Part shown: piece after piece, positions 1 to 6,376 of the stretch
How the letters are laid out: every line of letters begins with the position of its first letter
How positions within the stretch are numbered: the stretch's first letter is position 1
Assembly (NCBI GenBank): GCA_946614255.1
Contig: CAMOGS010000009.1
Coordinates: 1 to 8,575 of the forward strand
Reading direction: 5' to 3'
Origin: UBA3871 sp002392265
GTDB taxonomy: Bacteria; Bacillota; Clostridia; Peptostreptococcales; Anaerovoracaceae
DNA length: 8,575 nt
Position numbers and translations under genes: made by a program
The notes under the pieces: model-generated
What the model was told of the DNA's origin: nothing
What the model saw: the letters and a program-made list of their open reading frames with translations, nothing else
Database searches by the model: none

Positions 1-97
1 GCATATACTCTCTGCTGCTGTCAATTATGGCTCCGCACGACATGCAGTAAAGTGACGGCGGAAATACATATTTTTCAATTGTCTCCCTGATTCTCAT
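1..97 (-). CDS. comF: ComF-family protein, N-terminal fragment (runs off the left edge)
   Basis: Reading on the minus strand from the ATG at 97, the first 32 codons begin MRIRETIEKYVFPPSLYCMS and continue CGAIIDSSREYM before the window ends. The pattern of a short amphipathic start, FPP, then C-x-x-C (YCMSCG) is the usual opening of ComF/GntX-type proteins, where these cysteines form the first half of a zinc ribbon ahead of a phosphoribosyltransferase-like domain. That domain lies outside the window. The ATG directly abuts the recD2 stop (TAAATG), with GAGGGG four bases upstream as ribosome binding site, so it is probably translationally coupled to recD2. ComF proteins take part in DNA uptake during competence in Bacillus; the role here is inferred. 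Only the zinc-ribbon start is seen, so another small zinc-ribbon protein remains possible. Confidence 0.62.
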   Translation of the reverse strand, partial: MRIRETIEKYVFPPSLYCMSCGAIIDSSREYM

Positions 98-2305
98 TTA
101 TCCCCTCAAAGCCTGAAGTCTCGCCCTGAGCCCCGAGTTTCTGCTCATAATTCTGTTGTTGTCCACCATAGCGTTCAGTTTTTCCTCGGAGCCTACCAGC
201 ACAACGACCTGTTTTCCCCTGGTTACGGCAGTATATAAAAGGTTTCTGGTTGCAAGCATCGGCGGGAACCACGAAATCGGCATCACAACAATCGGGAACT
301 CACTTCCCTGACTTTTGTGAACGGTTACCGCATACGCCAGCTCTATCTCGTCAATATTTGTATAGTCATATGTGACAAAGCGGTCCTCGTCGAAAATTAC
401 CGTAATCCTGTTTGTTTCCTCATCAATTGTCGATATGACACCCATATCGCCGTTGAATACGCCCTCACCCTCGGAAAAATCGCGAACCCTGCGCCAGCCG
501 ATCTGATAATTATTTTTGATCTGCATTACTTTGTCGCCTTCGCGCAGCAGCCTGCCGCCAAACTGCTTTTCCTTCAGCTTTGGATTTGGAGGATTAATTA
601 CCGCCTGAAGCTCGGCATTCAGGTTTATGCAGCCTAGAGTCCTCTTTCTGACCGGAGTCAGGACCTGAATATCTTTGGGCTCAATCCCTTCGTAATAGGC
701 AGGAAGCCTGCGAACGACCAGGTCCTTTATCGTTGCCAGAATCATATTTTCGTTTTCGCATCGCATCAGGAAAAAGTCGCTGTCCCTTGTATTGCACTGA
801 GGATACTCGCCGCGGTTGATATTGTGCGCATTCACAACAATCATCGAAGTCCCTGCCTGCCTGAAGATCTCAGTAAGCTTTTCTGCATATAAAAACTCAC
901 TGTCTATCAGATCTCTCAGCACATTTCCCGCCCCAACGCTCGGCAGCTGGTCGGCATCCCCCACCAAAACCAGCCTCGTTCCGGGCTTTATCGCATTTAC
1001 CAGCGCATTCATCAGAAGCAGGTCTATCATCGAGGCCTCGTCTATGATTACAGCATCGTAATCAAGCGGATTCTCGGCGTTTCTTTCAAACTTCAGAAAC
1101 TCCTCTTCCTCGGAATAGGCATATTCGAGCAGGCGATGTATGGTCGATGCATAATAACCGCTGGTCTCCGTTATACGCTTTGCCGCCCTGCCTGTCGGCG
1201 CTGCGATTGCCACATTCAGTCCGCCCTTTGTCATCCCGTCGATTATCGCATTTATTATCGTCGTCTTTCCGGTTCCCGGGCCGCCTGTTATAATACATAC
1301 ACTGTTTGCAACAGCCGCCGTAATCGCACGCTTTTGCTTTTCCGAGAGCTCTATTCCGCGCTTTGCCTCCATAACCGAAATCATGGCGTCCATGTCGATA
1401 TCTATCATCTTTGGACGCGCATCCGCAATATAGGCAAGCTTTGCGCAAACATTCCGCTCCGCCTTGTAATAAGGCATCAGATAAACGACCTCCTGCCCTT
1501 CCAAAACCTCCATCTGGATGCTGCCGTCAAAGGTCAGCTTTGTCAGCGCATCCTCTATCAGCTCCCACGAAACCTCCAGCAGATTTGCCGTATTTTCCAG
1601 CAGAGTCGCCTTTTCGGCATAGGTATGCCCTTCGCTGACATAGTAGCTTAGCATATATTTAATTCCGCTTTCTATACGAAAGCTGTCATTTTTATCTATG
1701 CCCAGTTTTGCTGCAATCGCATCGGCCTTTTTAAATCCGATTCCTCTGATGTCCGCAATCATCTGATAAGGATTCTCCTTCAGGAGCTGAAGCGTCATGG
1801 CGCCGTAGCGGCGATAGAGCTTCATGGCATAAGCCGGACTGATGTCAAACCGCTGCAGAAAAAGCGACACCTCCGCAAACTCTCTATGGACAGCGAAGGC
1901 CTCCGCAATGGCCTGAGCCTTTTTCGGCCCGATGCCGGCGACCTCGGTCAGCCGGTCCGGCGACTCCTCAATCACGCTGAGCGTGGAGTCGCCGAAATGG
2001 CTCACGATTGCGTGAGCCATTTTCGGGCCTACGCCCTTCAGTACTCCGGATGCCAGAAAGTCCACTATACCATCCGTCGTTTCCGGCATAATTTCTTCAT
2101 ATTCGGTGAAAGCAAACTGCTCTCCATAGGTCGGATGAACCTTCCATTTTCCGCGTAACGCAAACATGCGGCCTTTTACGGCCGCAGGTAAAGTCCCGAC
2201 CACGGTACACTGCAGGTCGTCGGTTTCACCCACAGCTACCGTGTATCCGTTATCCTCGTTTTGAAAAATAATCTCTGCCAGCTTTACGCGAATCTCCTGA
2301 TTCAT
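98..2305 (-). CDS. recD2: RecD2-type ATP-dependent 5'-3' DNA helicase (SF1B)
   Basis: A 735-residue RecD2/RecD-like helicase, full length for the family. It has an N-terminal OB-like region (about 1-75) and a helix-hairpin-helix array with GVLKGVGPKMA (87-97), EVAGIGPKKA (121-130) and DIRGIGFKKAD (185-195). The motor follows: Walker A GGPGTGKTT (341-349), Walker B/motif II DEAS (422-425), motif III GDADQLPSVGAGN (449-461), motif IV FRQ (481-483), VFNGDMG (616-622), and the C-terminal AVTVHKSQGSEFP (659-671) with LLYTAVTRGKQ (689-699). All core ATPase motifs look intact. Known family members are cytoplasmic DNA helicases that act without RecB/RecC in DNA repair and replication-fork maintenance. 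The ATG at 2305 follows an A/G-rich ribosome site (AAAGGGG) 17 nt after the nucleotidyltransferase stop, and the downstream ComF gene starts directly at its stop. It is therefore an internal gene of the yhaM operon. Confidence 0.97.
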   Translation of the reverse strand: MNQEIRVKLAEIIFQNEDNGYTVAVGETDDLQCTVVGTLPAAVKGRMFALRGKWKVHPTYGEQFAFTEYEEIMPETTDGIVDFLASGVLKGVGPKMAHAIVSHFGDSTLSVIEESPDRLTEVAGIGPKKAQAIAEAFAVHREFAEVSLFLQRFDISPAYAMKLYRRYGAMTLQLLKENPYQMIADIRGIGFKKADAIAAKLGIDKNDSFRIESGIKYMLSYYVSEGHTYAEKATLLENTANLLEVSWELIEDALTKLTFDGSIQMEVLEGQEVVYLMPYYKAERNVCAKLAYIADARPKMIDIDMDAMISVMEAKRGIELSEKQKRAITAAVANSVCIITGGPGTGKTTIINAIIDGMTKGGLNVAIAAPTGRAAKRITETSGYYASTIHRLLEYAYSEEEEFLKFERNAENPLDYDAVIIDEASMIDLLLMNALVNAIKPGTRLVLVGDADQLPSVGAGNVLRDLIDSEFLYAEKLTEIFRQAGTSMIVVNAHNINRGEYPQCNTRDSDFFLMRCENENMILATIKDLVVRRLPAYYEGIEPKDIQVLTPVRKRTLGCINLNAELQAVINPPNPKLKEKQFGGRLLREGDKVMQIKNNYQIGWRRVRDFSEGEGVFNGDMGVISTIDEETNRITVIFDEDRFVTYDYTNIDEIELAYAVTVHKSQGSEFPIVVMPISWFPPMLATRNLLYTAVTRGKQVVVLVGSEEKLNAMVDNNRIMSRNSGLRARLQALRG

Positions 2306-2322
2306 CTTTCCCCTTTACCTCT

Positions 2323-3633
2323 TTATTTAAGCCACTCCACGTTTCTGAGCTTTGCGCCCAGCTTGTGACGTTTGAACCATCTCGCCTTTTCAAGCAGCTG
2401 CTTTTTCGTGTTCATCTTTGGATGTCTGTGAACAACGTCTGTCAGCATCAAAAGCATTGCCCTAATCTTTTCCGGGTTGTCAGGCACAATACCCTCACTT
2501 ACAAGCTCCTCGCCTGTCACTTCAAGGTCTTCAATATATACAGGGTATTTCATGGAAATGATTTCTCTATACATGTAGATACGTCCCTGAACCTTGTTAT
2601 CAGGCGACCCGTAAACATTTACCTGGGCCTTTGCGACATTGTGCATATATGTATATCTGTCCAGTCCGTAGCGCGCCAAAAAATCCATCAGCATTTCAGG
2701 CTTACCCACAAAATGAAGATCGACAATATGGTCGATTACATCCTCAAAATGCTGCTTCATAACCGGATTATAGTTCAGATAATTAACAGCCCTGTGTGCT
2801 CTCTTTTTTCCAAGGCAAAGATAGAAAAGACCTATTCGCCTTTCCGCTACGTTTAACGTTTTATGCATATTGTCCGCAAGCTCTTCCATGTCCTTTATTT
2901 CACGGTTTCCGAGCTTTTCAAACGACGGACCCAATATATAAGGTAAAATTCCGCACGCAGCGAGCATTCTCAGCGCTTTACCCGCGTTGTCCGCGCCCAT
3001 CAGATTAATAAATTCCTCTCGGATGGCATCTATACCTGCTGACGGGATTCTGTCAGCGTTTGCAACAATCGCCTCGTAGGTGCTCTTTGAAAGATCGTAC
3101 CCCAGCTCGCTTACGAGAGTGATGGCTTTCAGCATCAGTATCGGCTCTGAATTAAAGACTTCCATAGGATTACCTACAGGCCTTACGAGCTTTTTTGCTA
3201 TGTCATCTCTGCCGCCGTATGGGTCTACGAAGCCGTGTGATGTGCTGTCTGCCATTGCGCTTATCGTAAATTTCTGCTCCGCAAGAAAGCTTTCAACCTC
3301 ATCGAGCGCAATTAAATCAACAATTACAGCATCCTGCTTTGCAGCATTCATTGCCGCTCTGGCATCATCAGGATTTGCAAGCTGCTTTTCAGCCTTTTCA
3401 ATATCCTTTTCGCTGTAATCTATTCTGAGCCTGTTTTCGCTCCCCTCAAGCTTTTCAGCTCCCTCAAACATCCCTTGGATGCTCGAAATCGGCGCATTTA
3501 CAATTATGTCCCAGTCGAGAGGCTCTGCCCCCGCCAAGGCCAGCCTGACGCAGTCGCCCACGCAGTACGCCTTTATTCCTTTGTTTTCCAACTCATTTAT
3601 GATAGTGCTGACCTCTTTAGGAAGTTTTATCAT
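2323..3633 (-). CDS. Divergent CCA-adding-enzyme-like nucleotidyltransferase (class II poly(A) polymerase family)
   Basis: A 436-residue protein with the overall layout of bacterial class II tRNA CCA nucleotidyltransferases. The N-terminal head has YCVGDCVRLALAG (23-35) followed by the metal-binding pair LDWDI (D40, D42). Then come KFTISAMA (121-128), DPYGGRDDI (137-145) and a helical neck. The C-terminal part ends with EDLEVTGEELVSEGI (368-382) and a HPKMNTKKQLLEKA stretch typical of the family's tail domain. Canonical enzymes add CCA to tRNA 3' ends. Here key motifs are changed: GGxVRD reads GDCVRL, RRDFTiNA reads EQKFTISA, and EDxxR reads SEPIL (162-166). A charged helical insert (about 70-100) replaces the usual segment after DxD. 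Activity or specificity may therefore differ, and a strict 'cca' label is not safe. The start ATG at 3633 lies 3 nt after the yhaM stop, with GGAGG inside the yhaM 3' end as its ribosome site. Confidence 0.85.
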   Translation of the reverse strand: MIKLPKEVSTIINELENKGIKAYCVGDCVRLALAGAEPLDWDIIVNAPISSIQGMFEGAEKLEGSENRLRIDYSEKDIEKAEKQLANPDDARAAMNAAKQDAVIVDLIALDEVESFLAEQKFTISAMADSTSHGFVDPYGGRDDIAKKLVRPVGNPMEVFNSEPILMLKAITLVSELGYDLSKSTYEAIVANADRIPSAGIDAIREEFINLMGADNAGKALRMLAACGILPYILGPSFEKLGNREIKDMEELADNMHKTLNVAERRIGLFYLCLGKKRAHRAVNYLNYNPVMKQHFEDVIDHIVDLHFVGKPEMLMDFLARYGLDRYTYMHNVAKAQVNVYGSPDNKVQGRIYMYREIISMKYPVYIEDLEVTGEELVSEGIVPDNPEKIRAMLLMLTDVVHRHPKMNTKKQLLEKARWFKRHKLGAKLRNVEWLK

Positions 3634-3636
3634 GTC

Positions 3637-4605
3637 TTAAAAGTCCTCCGAATGCTTATAGATACGCCTGTTATCAAGCGTGAATACTCTGTCTGAAAAA
3701 TCTCCCGGCTCTGTCTTTGACAAGGCTTCCTCGAAATCGAACATACGGGCATCGACAATGTCGAGATAGTGAAGCATTTCAGCTTCAGGGAAAAGCGGCT
3801 TTTTAGGGCTGCCGTATTCCGGCTCGTAGTGATGCGACAGAATCATGTGTTCAACCATTATGGCCTTTTCGCGAGGGAATCCCTCGATTTCTTTTGTCAT
3901 GCGCTCTATTTCTCGCACGCCCTGCACAATGTGCCCCAGCAGCTGACCTTCAAAAGAATATCCCGGAGAAACACCGTTTTTGTCGGATTCGATTTCATTC
4001 AGCTTTTCCATATCGTGAACGACCACCCCGCAGAGCAGCAAATCTCTGTTCAGGCATGTGTATACCTCACATGCGCGCATTCCTGCCATCAGCATTCTCT
4101 TTATGTGATAGAGCAGGCCGCCCATTTCGGCATGGTGGTTTTTCGAAGCTGCGGGATAGTATAACAGTCTTTCCTTTTCGCTGTCGAGGAAACGCAGCGC
4201 AAGTGTACGCAAATGCGCATCATCAAATTCCTCTACGGTTTTATGTATGAAATCATACATTTCCTGAGGGTCCTCCGGTGCAGACTTCACAAAATCGCTT
4301 ATTTCCAGGCCGTCACTTTCGGCCGCCTTTCTGATTTTTTCTATTCTGATCTGCTTTTGGTTTTTCCAGTCTGTGATCTGACCCTTTACCTTTACAAGAT
4401 CACCCTCCTTAAGCTCACTCAAGGAAGCCGCCTCTTCATCTGGCAAATCCCATTTCTTCGCTGTAATTTCACCGCTGTTGTCCATCAGCATTATATCAAG
4501 ATAGCTCCTGCCGTTTGTGTCCTGCTTTACACCTGTGGCCTTCACCATATAAAAATCCGTAATCTTGTCTTCAACCTTTAGCTGAGCTACATACTTTTGC
4601 TTCAT
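3637..4605 (-). CDS. yhaM: YhaM-family 3'-5' exoribonuclease (OB fold plus HD domain)
   Basis: A 322-residue protein from the ATG at 4605, close to the roughly 314 residues of Bacillus YhaM. An N-terminal OB-fold nucleic-acid-binding domain (about 10-95) shows YLDIMLMDNSGEITAKKWDL and EGDLVKVKGQI. A linker leads to an HD phosphohydrolase domain with metal-ligand candidates NHHAEMGGLLYH (156-167), HD (197-198), EHMILSHH (252-259) and LDIVDARM (281-288). Known YhaM enzymes are cytoplasmic Mn2+/Co2+-dependent exonucleases that trim RNA (and ssDNA) 3' ends. The ATG at 4605 is preferred over a GTG at 4617 because GAGG (4615-4612) sits 6 nt before it, while the GTG itself overlaps that site. It is the first gene of the operon and carries the promoter just upstream. 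The usual HDxGK reads HDMEK (197-201), a small departure from the family. Confidence 0.94.
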   Translation of the reverse strand: MKQKYVAQLKVEDKITDFYMVKATGVKQDTNGRSYLDIMLMDNSGEITAKKWDLPDEEAASLSELKEGDLVKVKGQITDWKNQKQIRIEKIRKAAESDGLEISDFVKSAPEDPQEMYDFIHKTVEEFDDAHLRTLALRFLDSEKERLLYYPAASKNHHAEMGGLLYHIKRMLMAGMRACEVYTCLNRDLLLCGVVVHDMEKLNEIESDKNGVSPGYSFEGQLLGHIVQGVREIERMTKEIEGFPREKAIMVEHMILSHHYEPEYGSPKKPLFPEAEMLHYLDIVDARMFDFEEALSKTEPGDFSDRVFTLDNRRIYKHSEDF

Positions 4606-4630
4606 ACAAAGCCTCACTTTCGCAATTTAT

Positions 4631-4697
4631 CATTCTGATTATAACATATTGTTTCTGCTCCTTTCAATGCAAAATGGGGACAGGTTCAATCAGAATG
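4631..4697. repeat. 10-bp inverted repeat enclosing a GGGGACAGGTTC segment (possible REP-like remnant)
   Basis: CATTCTGATT at 4631-4640 is exactly repeated in inverse orientation as AATCAGAATG at 4688-4697, 47 nt apart. Between them lies GGGGACAGGTTC (4676-4687). From memory, this sequence resembles one arm of GGGGACAGGTTC/GAACCTGTCCCC palindromes found near REP-associated transposases in some Firmicutes. The second palindromic arm is absent here and no transposase gene is nearby. If the resemblance is real this is a decayed half. The repeat encloses the -35 and -10 elements of the yhaM promoter. Confidence 0.4.
4638..4667 (-). promoter_or_regulatory. Sigma-A-type promoter of the yhaM operon
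   Basis: On the minus strand TTGAAA (4667-4662) is followed after 18 nt by a perfect TATAAT (4643-4638), preceded by TG with one base between (extended -10, 4646-4645). The predicted start point near 4631 gives a leader of about 26 nt before the yhaM ATG at 4605. No other comparably good promoter was seen upstream of the following genes, which supports one transcript for yhaM, the nucleotidyltransferase, recD2 and comF. Confidence 0.8.
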
Positions 4698-4702
4698 GAA
4701 AG

Positions 4703-4727
4703 CCCTCGGAAGCATTGCCCCCGAGGG
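4703..4727 (-). terminator. Hairpin downstream of pepD, probable terminator
   Basis: On the minus strand CCCTCGG and CCGAGGG form a 7-bp GC-rich stem with an 11-nt loop, starting 15 nt after the pepD TAG stop. The bases that follow (CTTTCC) give only a weak U tract, so termination may be partial. It sits between pepD and the yhaM promoter and would separate the two units. Confidence 0.6.
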
Positions 4728-4742
4728 TGTGTGATTTCTGTT

Positions 4743-6191
4743 CTATTTACACTCTTTGAGTATCTCTAGGAGATATTCAAATGTGCGCTTTGTCGACGAA
4801 ATTGAGAGCTTTTCGTCAGGTGTATGGACGCATCTCATGTCCGGGCCTATGGATACGGCATCGAAATCATCGCCCAGCTTGCCTGCAAAGAATCCGCATT
4901 CGAGACCTGCGTGGATTGCTTCGACAAGCGGCTTTTTGCCGTACATCTTTTCGAATACGGAAACACAAGTATCGCGCAGCTGAGAGTCCTTGCGATATTC
5001 CCATCCCGGATAATAGAGCGAATACTCTACGCTGCCGCCAAGCACTTCGCAGATATCCGTGAGTCTGTCCTGCAGGAACTCCATTTTTGAAAGCACGGAG
5101 GAACGAAGTGCGTAAGTCGCAGTCATTTCGCCATCCTCAAGCCCTAAAATACCGAGATTCAGGCTGGTCTCCACCAATCCCTGTATATCCATGCTCATAC
5201 TCTGAATACCGTATGGCGCACTCAGAAGGAAGCTGATAATCTTTCTCGTTCCCTCGGCACAAACCGCATTTTCCTCTGCCCTGCCGCAGTTTTTAAGCTT
5301 TATGCAGATTCCCGGATCGGACGTTTTATATTCATTCTTAAGCACTTCCTCGAGCTTCTTAACGGCCGCCTCAACCTCTGCCTCATTACTGTGAGCGATT
5401 ACCTTCGCTTCGCATGACATAGCGATAACATTGTCGGCATTGCCGCCTGCGAGGCTTACGATATGGATGTCTGCCACTTTTTTCATTTCGCAAAGAACTC
5501 TGCCCATAACGATGTTGGCGTTAGCCAGCTCTTTGTTTATGTCCGCGCCGGAGTGGCCGCCGAGCAGCCCGCCAACGCTTATTTCAAAGAGTGTGCCCTC
5601 TGCTTTTGTTCTCCTTATCGGCAGGTGAACATTAGCGGAAATGCCTCCTGCGCAGCTTACTGTGATGATGCCTTCGTCCTCGGAGTCGAGGTTGATCATC
5701 TTGCGCGCCTTGAGGTTTGCCGCGTCGAGGCCTTCCGCACCCTCGAGGCCTGTCTCTTCGTCGACTGTAAAGACACATTCCAGTGCCGGATGCGAGTAAG
5801 CATCGGACTCTGCGATAGCCAGCATCATAGCCACAGCGATGCCGTCGTCGCCGCCGAGAGTGGTGTCTTCGGCGTAGAGCCAGTCTCCGTCAATTGCGAG
5901 CTTCAGTGCTTCCTTGGTCATGTCAATGTTCTTGCCTGGCACTACCGTGCAAACCATGTCCATGTGGCCCTGAAGGATTACGGGCGCCGCCTTTTCATAG
6001 CCTGCGGAAGCCGGCACATAGATGATGACGTTGCCGAGCTCGTCCTGAATGTATTTGAGACCTTTATCCCCGGCAAAGCCCGCCAGGTAGTCGCTTATTT
6101 CCTTTGTATTGTAGGAACCGTGAGGAATCTTGCTGATTTCCTCGAAATAGTGAAATACTCGCTTTGGTTCGAATTCGCCGATATTTTTCAT
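4743..6191 (-). CDS. pepD: Aminoacyl-histidine dipeptidase PepD (peptidase family M20C)
   Basis: A 482-residue cytoplasmic metallopeptidase, full length for PepD. The N-terminus FHYFEEISKIPHGSYNTKEI (13-32) is typical of the family. The di-zinc site is visible: GHMDMV (H76, with D78 beside it), LGGDDG (D115), the catalytic-base region DEETGLEGAEG (E145 with metal ligand E146), NLDSED (D169) and the late DMRCVHTPDE (H456). GGLLGGHSGADI (207-218, H213) marks the lid/dimerisation insert. PepD hydrolyses Xaa-His dipeptides such as beta-alanyl-histidine and many other unblocked dipeptides, feeding amino acids to the cell. The ATG at 6191 has GGGAGG seven bases upstream. It is transcribed divergently from the YfcC carrier, which suggests joint use in peptide or amino-acid catabolism. 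No key residue appears to be missing. Confidence 0.96.
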   Translation of the reverse strand: MKNIGEFEPKRVFHYFEEISKIPHGSYNTKEISDYLAGFAGDKGLKYIQDELGNVIIYVPASAGYEKAAPVILQGHMDMVCTVVPGKNIDMTKEALKLAIDGDWLYAEDTTLGGDDGIAVAMMLAIAESDAYSHPALECVFTVDEETGLEGAEGLDAANLKARKMINLDSEDEGIITVSCAGGISANVHLPIRRTKAEGTLFEISVGGLLGGHSGADINKELANANIVMGRVLCEMKKVADIHIVSLAGGNADNVIAMSCEAKVIAHSNEAEVEAAVKKLEEVLKNEYKTSDPGICIKLKNCGRAEENAVCAEGTRKIISFLLSAPYGIQSMSMDIQGLVETSLNLGILGLEDGEMTATYALRSSVLSKMEFLQDRLTDICEVLGGSVEYSLYYPGWEYRKDSQLRDTCVSVFEKMYGKKPLVEAIHAGLECGFFAGKLGDDFDAVSIGPDMRCVHTPDEKLSISSTKRTFEYLLEILKECK

Positions 6192-6232
6192 GAAAAGCCC
6201 TCCCTTTCTTCTGTGTAAGTAAATCTACATAG

Positions 6233-6263
6233 ATTATACCACGGTTTTTCCGTGAGTATTTAA
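6233..6263 (-). promoter_or_regulatory. Promoter of pepD with extended -10
   Basis: On the minus strand a perfect TATAAT (6238-6233) is preceded by TGG, giving an extended -10 (TGnTATAAT). The -35 region is poor: TTAAAT at 6263-6258 with a 19-nt spacer is the best candidate. The predicted start near 6226 gives a leader of about 35 nt. The weak -35 with a strong extended -10 would suit an activated or repressor-controlled promoter. Confidence 0.7.
6236..6259. promoter_or_regulatory. Imperfect dyad overlapping the pepD -10, possible operator
   Basis: CACGG (6240-6244) and CCGTG (6250-6254) are exact inverted arms around TTTTT. The symmetry continues outward as ATAC (6236-6239) and GTAT (6256-6259) with one unpaired base at 6255. 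This nine-base-pair dyad covers the space between the -35 and -10 and enters the -10 of pepD. That placement fits a repressor site. No regulator gene is in the window, and a chance hairpin cannot be excluded. Confidence 0.4.
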
Positions 6264-6301
6264 TCGTTTTTGCCATTTATTATCCAAATAGTCCAAAAAA
6301 C

Positions 6302-6330
6302 TTGATATTCTTTCGTTTATACAATACAAT
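6302..6330 (+). promoter_or_regulatory. Promoter of the YfcC-family carrier
   Basis: TTGATA (6302-6307) is followed after exactly 17 nt by TACAAT (6325-6330), a near-consensus housekeeping promoter. The predicted start near 6337 leaves a leader of about 40 nt before the ATG at 6377. The strength of this promoter agrees with the codon bias of the gene. Confidence 0.77.
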
Positions 6331-6376
6331 GAGACTGTTATTTTTACTTTTTTATTTGAAAGGAGTTAATGAGAAC

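Noticed and set aside
1136..1651. A 171-codon plus-strand open frame opposite recD2
   Set aside because: It is antisense to conserved helicase motifs and its sequence is low-plausibility (Cys/Arg-rich without a domain).
4606..4617. GTG at 4617 as an alternative yhaM start
   Set aside because: The GTG is part of the ribosome site of the ATG at 4605 and has no ribosome site of its own at a suitable distance.
5463..6218. A 251-codon plus-strand open frame opposite pepD
   Set aside because: It lies fully antisense to a clear M20C peptidase, has no recognisable domain or ribosome site, and is expected from the codon composition of pepD.
6302..6376. N-terminal extension of the carrier from TTG at 6302
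   Set aside because: The extension overlaps the -35 and -10 elements of the promoter and adds a sequence foreign to the family; AAAGGAG favours the ATG at 6377.
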